64,000 bases of DNA from Algoriphagus litoralis (GTDB taxonomy: Bacteria > Bacteroidota > Bacteroidia > Cytophagales > Cyclobacteriaceae). The stretch is taken from NCBI RefSeq assembly GCF_003259255.1, contig NZ_QGOL01000006.1, positions 310,001 through 374,000 of the forward strand. Direction: 5' to 3'. Below the pieces are notes generated by a model that saw only the letters and a list, made by a program, of their open reading frames with translations, was not told where the DNA came from and searched no databases. Position 1 is the stretch's first letter. Every line of letters begins with the position of its first letter. The position numbers and the translations under genes are program-made. This document shows positions 52,048 through 60,960 of this stretch, one piece after another.

Positions 52048-53505
52048 CTATTTCTCAAAGAACTCCTTAGCAATAGTCAATGGGCGGAAAAGCAAGCGGT
52101 TTTTGATCCGAAGTGCGGAACTTCTGCGGGAGATATCCCGAAGGGTTTTCAGAACTTCGAGGGTATGCTCACCTTTATTGATCATGATGCATTCGGCCCG
52201 GGCGGCATGCCCTGCATCTGTCACTTCCGCTCGGGTGGCTACTCCTGATTTATGGAGATTTTCCAAGACCTGCGTTGCCCAAATCACAGGCACGTGAGCT
52301 GCTTCGCAAAGCCAGAGGATTTCATCCTGCACCTCCACCAATCGTTCAAAACCGATCTCAACTGCCAAATCACCACGTGCTATCATTACTCCAAAAACCT
52401 CATCCTTTTTTGCTTCCAGAATCAATTCCGGAAGATTTTTTACCGCTTCGTGGGTTTCTATTTTGAGTATGATAAAAGGAATGTCTTCAGCATATTCCAA
52501 AAGTGCTGCCCGAAGATCAGCAATATCCTGTGCTGATCGCACAAATGAAAAACCAACTGTATCTGCATTGGCACATACAAAGGAAAGGCACTCTCGGTCA
52601 AATTCAGTAAGAGTGGGTATCTGCAATGAACAGTCTGGAAAATTGATTCCTTTTTCGGATTTAATCACAGGCTTTTTGGAGGAGATGCGCACGATTTTCA
52701 GAGCGGCACTTTGCTTCTCAATCTTTTCGACCAAACCCAAAATCAAGCCATCATCGATGTAAACTCGATCTCCCTCCTTCAAGGCATCCAATACACCGGG
52801 TTCATTTGGGCTGATCACGATATCCTCATCTTTAAACCCTTTGGCTGATTCACTGAGCCAGATTTTTTGCCCGAGTTCGATTTTTACCTTTCCCTTTTTC
52901 TTGCCTTTGGCGAGGAGTTTGGTGCGGATTTTAGGGCCTGCCAAGTCCACATGGATCTTACAGGGAATCCCGGTTTCTTTGCTGGCGAGGCGGATTTTGT
53001 CTACCATCTCTTGCCAGACAGTCTCGTCATCATGTGCACAGTTGATGCGAGCAGTACCCATGCCTTTCTTCAGGAGCTTTGGTATGAGGTCTTTTTCCTT
53101 TAGAAACGAAGAATCAAAGGTCACCATGACCGATGAAGACCAATCTTCAGCTTTAGGTCCGAAAAGTCTTTTGCTGTTTTCTTCAATCTTTTTGCCTCCA
53201 AACTCAATCGTGCAGGTATCCAGCTGGTCAAAGTGCATCCCCAGATGCTCCAATGTTACCTGGATCTGACGTCGGGTGTGGCTTTCACAACTCGCCAGAG
53301 AAGATAGTCCATGATTGTGCAGCTGATACTGCAGTGCTTGGATGTCAGTCTTTCTCAGAATCAGGTAATTCAAAAAGTTGATTGCCGATTCCCGGTTTTC
53401 GGGATGGACGGATTGGATTTTTTCTGCGAATGCGTGTGGGGTCTGATCCATTTGTTCAAGTAATTGAAGCAATTGGACTTTGATCTCTTGAAGGGATTGG
53501 TTCAT
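52048..53505 (-). CDS. Atypical pyruvate kinase-family protein with N-terminal extension
   Basis: 485 residues. Residues 1-115 are a helical extension not found in standard pyruvate kinases (ESHTRRQIQVTLEHLGMHFDQ). Then the kinase A/B domains follow: GTARINCAHD (R153, N155, H158; the usual serine is alanine), DLAGPKIRTK, DDGLILG, ILKIETHEAVKNL with the catalytic lysine, and GVMIARGDLAVEIG. The C-terminal allosteric domain of ~120 residues is missing. It may be a phosphoenolpyruvate-using or pyruvate-phosphorylating variant. The start at 53505 is chosen over 53535. It ends next to the repeat cluster. Confidence 0.82.
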   Translation of the reverse strand: MNQSLQEIKVQLLQLLEQMDQTPHAFAEKIQSVHPENRESAINFLNYLILRKTDIQALQYQLHNHGLSSLASCESHTRRQIQVTLEHLGMHFDQLDTCTIEFGGKKIEENSKRLFGPKAEDWSSSVMVTFDSSFLKEKDLIPKLLKKGMGTARINCAHDDETVWQEMVDKIRLASKETGIPCKIHVDLAGPKIRTKLLAKGKKKGKVKIELGQKIWLSESAKGFKDEDIVISPNEPGVLDALKEGDRVYIDDGLILGLVEKIEKQSAALKIVRISSKKPVIKSEKGINFPDCSLQIPTLTEFDRECLSFVCANADTVGFSFVRSAQDIADLRAALLEYAEDIPFIILKIETHEAVKNLPELILEAKKDEVFGVMIARGDLAVEIGFERLVEVQDEILWLCEAAHVPVIWATQVLENLHKSGVATRAEVTDAGHAARAECIMINKGEHTLEVLKTLRDISRRSSALRIKNRLLFRPLTIAKEFFEK

Positions 53506-53747
53506 AGCTGAACTGTTCAGGGCTTGGAGTTTCACCTCTTATCGGGGAAAACGGAATAAGGTTGGCAATTTCCAGTGAAAATTCAGAATATTTTTTTGAT
53601 GGGTAACATTAAGTTTGTTTCATTACTTTTTTGGCTTAATTCAGTATTTAATTTTGGTTTTACATAAATATTTTTAATATAATTTTTTTAAAGGAGACCA
53701 AACCTCCAAAAATTTTTACCGTGGAAGTGGCTTAAATCTCATAGCTT

Positions 53748-54158
53748 ATGTTTCGCGCATTGCCTCTTCTTGTATTTCTTCCACTTGTCCTTGCCTGTTC
53801 AGAAACAGAGGCCCCACAAATTCCGCTTAGCCCCGAAACGCTTCAGGATGCTCGCTGGAAGATTGAATATTTTGAAGATGATGGAGTCGATGCTACCGAC
53901 GATTTTGAAAACTGGCATCTGGAATTTTCCCCGGCTGGAAGTATCAATGCCTTTTTCAATGAAACCTTGGTGGCCACAGGCATCTGGAGAAGTGTCAGGG
54001 ATGACGGAAAGGACGAGCTCTGGATCTCGCTGCCAAAAATAGGCGAATTGGAGGAGCTTAATGAGGACTGGTACCTGATCGAGCAAACCGAAACTCTGTT
54101 GAAATTGGAAGACAGAGGAGATGACTACCTCACCAAACTTCACTTAAAGAGAATTTAA
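53748..54158 (+). CDS. Small lipoprotein of unknown function
   Basis: 136 residues with a lipobox (LVLAC, C17) and a compact, acidic, strand-rich domain (WHLEFSPAGSINAFFNETLVATGIWR; LLKLEDRGDDYLTKLHL). The pattern resembles lipocalin-like lipoproteins of Bacteroidota, but no family is certain. A ribosome-binding-like AAGGAG lies about 50 bases upstream and is too distant to matter. Followed after 16 bases by a barrel protein gene, so probably one operon. Confidence 0.75.
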   Translation: MFRALPLLVFLPLVLACSETEAPQIPLSPETLQDARWKIEYFEDDGVDATDDFENWHLEFSPAGSINAFFNETLVATGIWRSVRDDGKDELWISLPKIGELEELNEDWYLIEQTETLLKLEDRGDDYLTKLHLKRI

Positions 54159-54174
54159 ACCAACACTACATACA

Positions 54175-54777
54175 ATGAAAAAACTAGTGCTTTCGATTAC
54201 TTCTTTATTTGTATTGACCTGCACATGGGCTCAAAGCACCGAAACCAAGGAGACGCTCTTGAATGGGGTCAATCTCTCCCAAACTGGATTTATGCTTGCT
54301 TCTACAGTCGGCGCAGCCAATTGGGATGGTGCAAATGTAGGTCTTTGGACCAATCGGGCGGGAGTCGTCTTTGCTGACAAATTTAGTCTGGGAGGCTTCT
54401 ATTCGTTCTCAGTCAATGACTTTGTGCCGGATTCCGAAACTACCAGCAGCACCTACATGGACTTCAGATGGGTAGGAGGATTTTTGGAGTACACGCTCAA
54501 GGCTGGGAAAAAAGCACACCTTACTTTTCCGGTTTTGGTCGGTGGGGCCGAATTGGAACTTGATCAGGAAAGCGGATCTAGGAATCAATTTGGAGAGGCA
54601 AACTTTCTGATGGTAGAACCTGCCGTCCTGCTCGAACTCAACTTACTCAGCAATCTCAGGTTCCATATCGGCGGTGGTTATCGGATCGTGGGCGACTTCA
54701 GCTACCGAAACTTAGGTCCCACTGACCTTTCAGGCTTTACCGCTCAGGCGGGGATTAAGCTTGGAATATTCAACTAA
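54175..54777 (+). CDS. Small outer membrane beta-barrel protein
   Basis: 200 residues: a signal peptide (1-19, WAQ), then short alternating strands (NRAGVVFADKFSLGGFYSF; MDFRWVGGFLEYTLKAG; RFHIGGGYRIVGDFSYR) with a terminal hydrophobic strand, as in 8-10-stranded barrels of the OmpA/OprF or Bacteroidota porin-like type. Function unknown. Same operon as the upstream lipoprotein. The 266-base gap that follows holds a 7-bp hairpin (CCCATGT/ACATGGG, 54870-54900) without a T-run. Confidence 0.78.
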   Translation: MKKLVLSITSLFVLTCTWAQSTETKETLLNGVNLSQTGFMLASTVGAANWDGANVGLWTNRAGVVFADKFSLGGFYSFSVNDFVPDSETTSSTYMDFRWVGGFLEYTLKAGKKAHLTFPVLVGGAELELDQESGSRNQFGEANFLMVEPAVLLELNLLSNLRFHIGGGYRIVGDFSYRNLGPTDLSGFTAQAGIKLGIFN

Positions 54778-55043
54778 TGGACACTCCCAATTTTACCCCT
54801 AAGGCTAGGTTTTGGGTTTTACCGCGCAGATCTTCATGATGAACTCGCTTCAGGTAGATTGAGGAGCAGCCCATGTTTGGATTATCGGTTCAGACATGGG
54901 CATTGGTTTTATTCATTTTTCGAAAAGATACCGCTTGGAACCAAGCAATTGCACAAAAGTTAATGAAATCCTGCGGCTGAGTTGAAGCGAATCAGGCTAC
55001 CATTGCGTTTTGGGAGAGTATTTGAAAACTTAACCCAACATTT

Positions 55044-55772
55044 ATGCGCTTTTCATCACTAAGCAAAATGATTACCCATCGTGGCCTCTTGACAGCCACT
55101 TTCCTATTGGCAGGATCACTACTCCTAAGCAGCTGCCTCGATGATCTCGATTCTCCCGAATTGCCACCAGCTGCCTATGTGACCATCTTTCAGGGCGCAC
55201 CTTCTGCACCTGCAATGGATATCTTTGCCAATCAAAACCGAGTCAATCAAAATCCTATCGAGTACTCCCAGATATTGCCTTACATTGCTTTTTTTCCGGG
55301 TGTTCGGGATTTTAGATTTTCCGCATTCAATTCTGCGACTTCCCTTTTGGAGAAGGACTTTGAACTGAAAGCTGATTCGGTTTACTCAGTGTTTGTCGCA
55401 GATAATGCAGCCGGAATTGATGCAATTTTGGTCAAAGACATCTGGGAGGAACCTACAGCAGACAAGGCCCAATTGCGATTTGTGCACCTTTCGCCTGATA
55501 CCGAAGAAGTCTATCTGGAAATATCCGGCAGTACTAGCCCACTGGCAGAAGAATCAGTATTTAAGTCTGTATCTGGCTTCGAAGAATTGGCAAAAGGAAA
55601 CTTCACCCTTACCGTGAAATCCGCTGAAACGAATGAAACGCTCATCCAAACCGGCACATTGGAGCTGAAAGGAAACCGGGTCTATACCCTTATCCTAAGA
55701 GGACTTCACGGAGAAGAAAGTGGAACAAAAAAACTTGACCTTCAGCTGATCACCAACTTTATCAACTACTAA
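55044..55772 (+). CDS. DUF4397 lipoprotein
   Basis: 242 residues. A signal with lipobox LLLSSC is followed by a DUF4397 domain (AAYVTIFQGAPSAPAMDIFAN; FFPGVRDFRFS; ADSVYSVFVADN), and a second similar half (AQLRFVHLSPDTEEVYLEI; LKGNRVYTLILRG). DUF4397 proteins are cell-surface beta-sandwich proteins of unknown function. An internal ATG at 55071 is an equally possible start. Followed by a strong terminator. Confidence 0.87.
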   Translation: MRFSSLSKMITHRGLLTATFLLAGSLLLSSCLDDLDSPELPPAAYVTIFQGAPSAPAMDIFANQNRVNQNPIEYSQILPYIAFFPGVRDFRFSAFNSATSLLEKDFELKADSVYSVFVADNAAGIDAILVKDIWEEPTADKAQLRFVHLSPDTEEVYLEISGSTSPLAEESVFKSVSGFEELAKGNFTLTVKSAETNETLIQTGTLELKGNRVYTLILRGLHGEESGTKKLDLQLITNFINY

Positions 55773-55805
55773 CCAGTAGAAAGACGCCTTATTTTTTTTT
55801 GGTTA

Positions 55806-55841
55806 TTCCCGGAGCACAGGTGGGCTTCGGGAATTTTTTTT
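55806..55841 (+). terminator. Rho-independent terminator
   Basis: TTCCCG (55806-55811) pairs with CGGGAA (55828-55833) and is followed by eight T. Confidence 0.9.
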
Positions 55842-55874
55842 CTAACTTATTGACATCTAAGCTTTAATGACTTT

Positions 55875-55917
55875 TGAGTTTAGTTTAATCAATCATTTTT
55901 CCAACCATTTAAACTCA
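55875..55917 (+). promoter_or_regulatory. Inverted repeat upstream of TIR-like gene
   Basis: Perfect 8-base arms TGAGTTTA (55875-55882) and TAAACTCA (55910-55917) flank 27 bases and end seven bases before the ATG at 55925. The half-site TGAGTTT/AAACTCA is identical to that of the palindrome at 24271-24295. Confidence 0.5.
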
Positions 55918-55924
55918 CTATTCT

Positions 55925-57025
55925 ATGTCAGAGGAAATCCCATCCGACCCTACATCCCTTCCGGTGGACTATCTCAGTCCGATGCTTGACCTGATCAATT
56001 CCTCACTCTTAACTTTAAACACACAGGATCTTCAGGAGATTACCATCATCCTGCAGAAAGGAAAGTCACTTTACAACAAAGCCTCAAAGGTCTACGAACC
56101 CAATGAATTTGAGCTGAGGATCATGGAAATGTGTCTTCTGAGCATCCAATCGACTTATTATTTTATCAAAGCGGCATATTCCAAACTGGAGGAGAAATAT
56201 TCTCAGGCTCTGACTGAGTTTCAAAAAACCGTAGAAATCTGTACGGCTGGAAAAATTCTCATTGCGGGACTACTTCAGGAAGACGAGAAAGAATTTGAAT
56301 ATGCCTTATTTTTCTATCACTTTCTTTTCAGTTTCATTCAGTTCTCAGCGGAAGGTGAAGGCCTAGAGATAGCGCATGAAATTAAGATTGAAGCAGGTGA
56401 GTTTTCGGATTACTCGGCGGTATTGTTGGCTTCCGCTGCGAAATATCGTCAAATCAACGACCTAGATCTGGTCTTTGATGATACCAACCCCACTGTCCCT
56501 GCCCTGATTAAGTTACTCAATCGCCTGGCTGACATCAAGGAAGATAAAGCAGACAAAATCCACCTTAAAAAACATACGTTAAAGCATGTCCCCATCAGGT
56601 CTAAAAAGATCTTTCTTATCCATGGACATGCTGAAGGACTGCTTTTGGAACTTCAGGAAATCCTAGAGAAAAGGCTCGGAATGGAGTGTGTCATTCTCAA
56701 AAAGGAAAGCAACCAAGGGGATTCAGTTATAGAGAAGTTTGAGCGGAATGCCGGAGAATGCGGGTATGCATTTGCCATACTTTCTACAGATGATATCATT
56801 CAAAAGGATGGAGGAACATATTTTCAGGCCAGACCGAATGTGCTTTTTGAAATGGGCTGGTTTTACGGAAGATATGGGAGAAAAAATGTCTGTCTTTTAA
56901 AACAAAAGGATGTCGTGATGCCATCTGATTTGGGCGGCATAATCTGTTTGGAATTTTCTCAAAAAATCTCCGAAGTCTATCTCGAGATCGAAAAAGAACT
57001 AGACAACTTGTCCTTTTTAAAATAA
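55925..57025 (+). CDS. TIR-like predicted nucleotide-binding protein with helical N-terminal domain
   Basis: 366 residues, no signal or membrane helix. Residues 1-215 are helical and unassigned; residues 228-360 match the TIR-like nucleotide-binding domain of the CAP12/PF10137 type: KIFLIHGHAEGLLLEL, SVIEKFERN with E270, AFAILSTDDI, ARPNVLFEMGWFYGRYGR and MPSDLGGI. Proteins with this domain act as effectors in cyclic-nucleotide anti-phage systems (CBASS), but no cyclase is adjacent here. It may be a solitary NADase-like effector or regulator. Flanked by terminators, so it is transcribed alone. Confidence 0.85.
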   Translation: MSEEIPSDPTSLPVDYLSPMLDLINSSLLTLNTQDLQEITIILQKGKSLYNKASKVYEPNEFELRIMEMCLLSIQSTYYFIKAAYSKLEEKYSQALTEFQKTVEICTAGKILIAGLLQEDEKEFEYALFFYHFLFSFIQFSAEGEGLEIAHEIKIEAGEFSDYSAVLLASAAKYRQINDLDLVFDDTNPTVPALIKLLNRLADIKEDKADKIHLKKHTLKHVPIRSKKIFLIHGHAEGLLLELQEILEKRLGMECVILKKESNQGDSVIEKFERNAGECGYAFAILSTDDIIQKDGGTYFQARPNVLFEMGWFYGRYGRKNVCLLKQKDVVMPSDLGGIICLEFSQKISEVYLEIEKELDNLSFLK

Positions 57026-57030
57026 AAAAA

Positions 57031-57054
57031 CCACCCCAGATTGCTCCAGAGTGG
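57031..57054 (-). terminator. Terminator of the ECF operon
   Basis: On the minus strand the sequence folds into a stem of ten pairs (three G-U) with a short loop and is followed by a T-rich run. It lies 25 bases past the 57079 stop codon. Confidence 0.7.
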
Positions 57055-57078
57055 ATTTAGTTGGTTTAGCACTTCAAT

Positions 57079-58458
57079 TTATTTCTGTTTGATATTTCTA
57101 AAGTTCACTTTGAAAGATGCTCCAACCATGCCGAGTTTTTCTCCATATCCGGAGAATTCCTGCAGCGGATAGTTGTAAAACGGCATAATCTCATAACTGG
57201 TTTTCTTGGATTCAAACAAGCGGAAATTGACCCCAAAATTAGCTGTCGCCAAAGGGAAAAAACGCTGGTTTGGTACGTTCAAAACCTGGGATTGATTTAC
57301 TGATTCTGATCTCAGGGTAAAAGCACTCGAATTGGCCGAGAGCGCATCCAACACTGCAATCTGCCGGGTATAGGATGATTCCTGCTCTGCAGATTGGTTG
57401 AAAGTCAAAAGGTTAGAAAATCCCGCCTGGACTGAGATCGACTGATTGCGTGTGATCGGATATTTGAAGAAAACCGGAATATCCACTTGCACCTGCGCAA
57501 TCTCCTGTGTCTGTGTGACTGGAGAAGAGAATCCAGCAACTTGCGCATAGCTTTGACTCTCACTTGCCTGATTGAGGTAGTTCACGGCCAAGCCAGAACC
57601 CATCACCAGCTTACCTGCGATATCCATGTCCACCATGACGCCAAGACCTAAGCTTGAGCCACTGGTGATCTGGGAGGAATTCTGAGAAGCACCAAAACCC
57701 GGATAAAGCCCAAGTGCAAGTCTGGCAAATGAAGGCGTATCCAAGATCTCCTCGATCTCCTCAGAAGTCAATTGGGGCTCTTTGGGCAATTCCTCTTTCA
57801 GCACCACTGTTTCTTCAAGTGCTTCTGAAGTCAGTTTTCCCTTATCTGGATCCATAGTTTCTTTGGTGGCTGCCAAAGATTGCATCAGATCTGGATTGCT
57901 GAGCTTTTCTGTTTTAGTTGCTTCTGGAGCCAGATTTTTTTGCTCCTTGGAAGGCTGGCTTTTGCTTGGAATGACCTCCTTGGGCTCTGCTTTGGGATCA
58001 ATGAATGCGGTCTGCGATCGATTTACTTTTGGTTGTTCACTTTTGGTACTTTGCGACGGGGTAACCGACTGATTTTCAGTCTTAATTTCTGATTTGACTT
58101 CGGCTAGCTGGGCGGATTCGTCAGTGTCCTGAGTATTTTTTTCTTCCTTATTTTCAGGCATGATTGACTTACTGCCTTCTATCGTGGGCTTGCTTGTGCT
58201 CTCTTCCAAGGCAATTGGACCTGAGGGGTTAGCTGGTATGGTTTCCAGATTTTTGCTCAGCCAAAGCCCTCCTGCTACCAATAGCAAAGCCAAGGCAGCG
58301 GCAATTCCCGAGATCCAATAGGCGGTCTTCTTTCCGGTGCCGGCGGCACGTTTTTTGGAAAAGGCCTCCCAAGCCCCCAATTCATACGGAAGAGGGTTTT
58401 CTTCCTGCTGCTTACGCAGCATAGAGCCCAACCTCTTGGGTGTTTTATCTTCCTGCAT
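57079..58458 (-). CDS. Anti-sigma-like/outer-membrane-barrel fusion protein
   Basis: 459 residues with an unusual layout: a short cytoplasmic basic region (1-45), one membrane helix (about 46-67, YWISGIAAALALLLVAGGLW), a ~165-residue low-complexity linker rich in P, S, E, K and T (about 70-235), and a C-terminal beta-barrel-like domain (about 238-459: LALGLYPGFGASQNSS; IDIPVFFKYPITRNQSISVQAG-type strands). It overlaps the ECF sigma gene by 14 bases, so it is probably the sigma regulator. A single chain would have to connect the inner and outer membranes through the linker. The domain assignment of the N terminus is by position. Confidence 0.75.
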   Translation of the reverse strand: MQEDKTPKRLGSMLRKQQEENPLPYELGAWEAFSKKRAAGTGKKTAYWISGIAAALALLLVAGGLWLSKNLETIPANPSGPIALEESTSKPTIEGSKSIMPENKEEKNTQDTDESAQLAEVKSEIKTENQSVTPSQSTKSEQPKVNRSQTAFIDPKAEPKEVIPSKSQPSKEQKNLAPEATKTEKLSNPDLMQSLAATKETMDPDKGKLTSEALEETVVLKEELPKEPQLTSEEIEEILDTPSFARLALGLYPGFGASQNSSQITSGSSLGLGVMVDMDIAGKLVMGSGLAVNYLNQASESQSYAQVAGFSSPVTQTQEIAQVQVDIPVFFKYPITRNQSISVQAGFSNLLTFNQSAEQESSYTRQIAVLDALSANSSAFTLRSESVNQSQVLNVPNQRFFPLATANFGVNFRLFESKKTSYEIMPFYNYPLQEFSGYGEKLGMVGASFKVNFRNIKQK

Positions 58459-58993
58459 ATTCTTTCATGTGATGTTGAATTAACTGACGCAACTTATTTT
58501 TGGCCCGCGTCAGATAAACCCGGGAGGAGCTTTCGGTGATTTCCAGCCGATCAGCTACTTCCCTATGACTATATCCTTCTACCTCATAGAGGTTGAATAC
58601 CAATTGCTGATCCTCGGGCAGCTGATGGAGCAGTTTGAGAATATCCTCAAATGCCAACTGATCCGGGGCATATATTTCATCAAATACCGGTGTTTCTCCA
58701 TCCGCTTCGAGGTGATTTTGGAAGCGTTTGTCTTTCCGGTAATAATCTATCGCAGTGTTGACGGTGATTCTTCTGAGCCAGGACTTCAGCGAGGGGGCTT
58801 GATCCATTTTTTTGAATGAATCAAAACACTTCATAAAAGAGTCATTGGTAATCTCCTGTGCCAAATCCTTGCTTTTGGAATAGGACAGACTGATTCCCAT
58901 GACGTAGCCATAGTATTTTTTAAAAAAGTACTCCTCATGTTTTTTTGACCGACGTTTGCAACCGTCAATCAACTCTTGGTCAGACCAGTTCAA
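58445..58993 (-). CDS. ECF RNA polymerase sigma factor
   Basis: 182 residues. Sigma region 2 (about 15-90: QEITNDSFMKCFDSFKKMD, LKSWLRRITVNTAIDYYRK) and region 4 (about 120-175: LPEDQQLVFNLYEVEGYSHREVADRLEITESSSRVYLTRAKNKLRQ). The start codon context MNWSDQELIDGCKRRS is typical of Bacteroidota ECFs. It overlaps the membrane-bound barrel gene by 14 bases, which is the expected regulator. Upstream, on the same strand, is a lipoprotein gene with a 22-base gap. Confidence 0.93.
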   Translation of the reverse strand: MNWSDQELIDGCKRRSKKHEEYFFKKYYGYVMGISLSYSKSKDLAQEITNDSFMKCFDSFKKMDQAPSLKSWLRRITVNTAIDYYRKDKRFQNHLEADGETPVFDEIYAPDQLAFEDILKLLHQLPEDQQLVFNLYEVEGYSHREVADRLEITESSSRVYLTRAKNKLRQLIQHHMKEYAGR

Positions 58994-59015
58994 ATCAAAA
59001 TACGCTACGTTAATT

Positions 59016-59537
59016 CTAAATACTCAGGTTGCAATTTCCCACACAATTGAAATCCCTAAAACTGCAATGCTCCCTTAGATAAATGGTAAACAGGTCCGTG
59101 GGTGGTTCCCGCAGAGCCTTTGCCAAGTCTATTTTGATCTCATCGATCTCCCGCTCGGAAGTAGGGGTACAGGAATTGAAATAACCCGTCAGGTAAACCT
59201 GCATCCTTCTGGGCGATGACTCTTGCCATTTACCGTCCCATACCAGTTCATAGCTTCCGTTACATCCTTTTGGACGCTCAATACGGATCGTAAGTTCATT
59301 TTGATTTCTGTTGATTCCCTTAATTTCAAAATTTACCTGGCAAAGGGATGGATCCTTCCTGTTGAAGTCCAGCTGTTGGTATTTGGCCAGATCAACGGCA
59401 AAGCGGTATCCCTGACCTATATTGAAATATGCCTCATCAAATGGATCTGAAGGATCTTCATCTGCCACAGAACAACTGAAGAGGAACACCAATAGAAGAA
59501 ATCGGAAAACCGAGACCATGAATGATTTTTTACCCAT
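59016..59537 (-). CDS. Cysteine-containing lipoprotein
   Basis: 173 residues. A signal and lipobox (VFLFSCS) precede a domain with several cysteines (SLCQVNFEIKG; KGCNGSYELVWDG; NSCTPTS; EHCSFRDFNCVGNCN), which would form disulfides in the periplasm or on the surface. I do not recognise the family. It lies 22 bases before the ECF sigma gene on the same strand and may be in its operon or be the extracellular signal partner. Confidence 0.72.
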   Translation of the reverse strand: MGKKSFMVSVFRFLLLVFLFSCSVADEDPSDPFDEAYFNIGQGYRFAVDLAKYQQLDFNRKDPSLCQVNFEIKGINRNQNELTIRIERPKGCNGSYELVWDGKWQESSPRRMQVYLTGYFNSCTPTSEREIDEIKIDLAKALREPPTDLFTIYLREHCSFRDFNCVGNCNLSI

Positions 59538-59602
59538 GACGTAAGGGATTGAGGGATTCGCTACAAGGTTCGGAAAAAAAGTTTGCCTGGAAATATTCGG
59601 AA

Positions 59603-59617
59603 TCGATAATTTATCGA
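59603..59617. promoter_or_regulatory. Palindrome TCGATAATTTATCGA
   Basis: A perfect dyad of seven-base arms around a central T, 66 bases upstream of the lipoprotein start. Candidate operator. Confidence 0.45.
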
Positions 59618-59627
59618 ATTGGGGGAT

Positions 59628-59669
59628 TAGGATTTTTTTATTGTATCATTAGTTATTGGGTTATTTTAT
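59628..59669. repeat. Weak period-7 array with the shared 15-mer
   Basis: 7-mers such as ATTGGGG, ATTAGGA, ATTGTAT, ATTAGTT and ATTGGGT occur with one phase shift. GTTATTGGGTTATTT (59652-59666) is identical to the minus strand of 17851-17865. Confidence 0.5.
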
Positions 59670-59775
59670 GAGCTAGGAACTCAAAATTCCTTGAATTGCA
59701 TATCCTTTGATAGTACCTCGACAGTACAAATTTCGAAGAAGGGCGAGAGTAGTGGTAGGACTGTGGAGCAAAAGT

Positions 59776-60960
59776 TCAATAGAGGAATCCGAAAATCCAG
59801 AGTGGAATTTTGGAATTTAATCCAGTTTCGATCCCATCTGAAGCTACAAGGTGGTTTTCAGCCTTAGGCAGCTCTTTTCCTATGCCACCTACCTCTATAT
59901 TCCATTTATGATCGATTAGGAAATCCCCGTTTTTAGGCAAAGTCAATTGATGCAAATATCCAACCTGATTTAGAAAAAAAGTTTCTCGGAGATTTCCTAT
60001 ATCCACATTTCTTCCCAAGGCAAACGCCAAGTTGGTGTTTTCAAGATATAACTTCTCCGGCTTTTGCAATAAAGAAATACCTTCATTTGACTGGTAAAGG
60101 TTTGTAGTCAACTTACTCTCATGGAGATAATGAAAGTACGTGAGCAGAGTCGTTCTATTGATTCCGATTTTGTGACTCAGCTTGGTGACATTGGGAATGA
60201 AAGGAACAGCATCGGCAATAATGGAAAGCAGCTGTTTAATTTTAGGCACATAGGCAAAATCAAATTTCCTTAATTGAGGCAGTTCTACCTCCAAAACCAA
60301 ATTAACGATTGCCCGCAACTGCTGATTATAAAGCTCCCCGAACTCTCTTGAAAAAGGATAGTATCCCTGCTTGAGGTAAGCACCAAAGTATTGGTAGGGT
60401 TTGAATTGGCCAATCAAATCATGAGTCAACGCTTCGTGATTTGTGATTACCTCATCAAGGGTAAAGCTTTGGAGGTTTTTTCCCGTTTCCAGATTCACAT
60501 ATTCTCGAAAAGACATGCCATTGAGATGATACATCAGTGCTCTCCTACTCAAATCTGCGCTGGAATTTAAAATTTCCAAGAGGGACGAACCTGCAAAAAC
60601 CACTTTCAATTCAGGATAGAAATCATAGATATTCTTCAGTTCTCTGGACCATCCAGGATATTTATGGACTTCGTCCAAAACCAAAACCTTCCCTCCCATT
60701 TTAGCAAACTGATCAGCAAGGTCAAGGACGCTATGGCTAGCAAACCAAATATGATCCAGCGAGGCAAACAGAGCACTTGTACCTGTTTCACTAAATTCTT
60801 TCTTGAGATACTGTAGCACGAGGGTGGTTTTGCCCACTCCTCGAGCACCGGTTATTCCTATCAGTCGGTTATTCCACTGTATTTTATGAATAAGACTTCG
60901 CTGAAATTGTAGGGAAGTTCCTTTCAACAGTTTTCTGTATAGTTCAAATAGATGCTCCAT
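59776..60960 (-). CDS. AAA ATPase with DUF4143 domain (copy 2)
   Basis: 394 residues from the ATG at 60960 (a TTG at 60981 would add seven). Walker A GARGVGKT (38-45), Walker B VLVLDEVHKYPGWSRELKNI, then SADLSRRALMYHLNGMSFREYV, a winged-helix region and the DUF4143 domain (KLYLENTNLAFALG; GDFLIDHKWNIEVGG). Collinear with the gene at 16530 over its whole length; long stretches such as SRELKNIYD and PEKLYLENTNLA are shared. It is preceded by its own promoter element and palindrome. Function unknown. Confidence 0.88.
   Translation of the reverse strand: MEHLFELYRKLLKGTSLQFQRSLIHKIQWNNRLIGITGARGVGKTTLVLQYLKKEFSETGTSALFASLDHIWFASHSVLDLADQFAKMGGKVLVLDEVHKYPGWSRELKNIYDFYPELKVVFAGSSLLEILNSSADLSRRALMYHLNGMSFREYVNLETGKNLQSFTLDEVITNHEALTHDLIGQFKPYQYFGAYLKQGYYPFSREFGELYNQQLRAIVNLVLEVELPQLRKFDFAYVPKIKQLLSIIADAVPFIPNVTKLSHKIGINRTTLLTYFHYLHESKLTTNLYQSNEGISLLQKPEKLYLENTNLAFALGRNVDIGNLRETFFLNQVGYLHQLTLPKNGDFLIDHKWNIEVGGIGKELPKAENHLVASDGIETGLNSKIPLWIFGFLY

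Noticed and set aside
54870..54900. CCCATGT/ACATGGG hairpin as a terminator
   Set aside because: The loop is long and no T-run follows on either strand.
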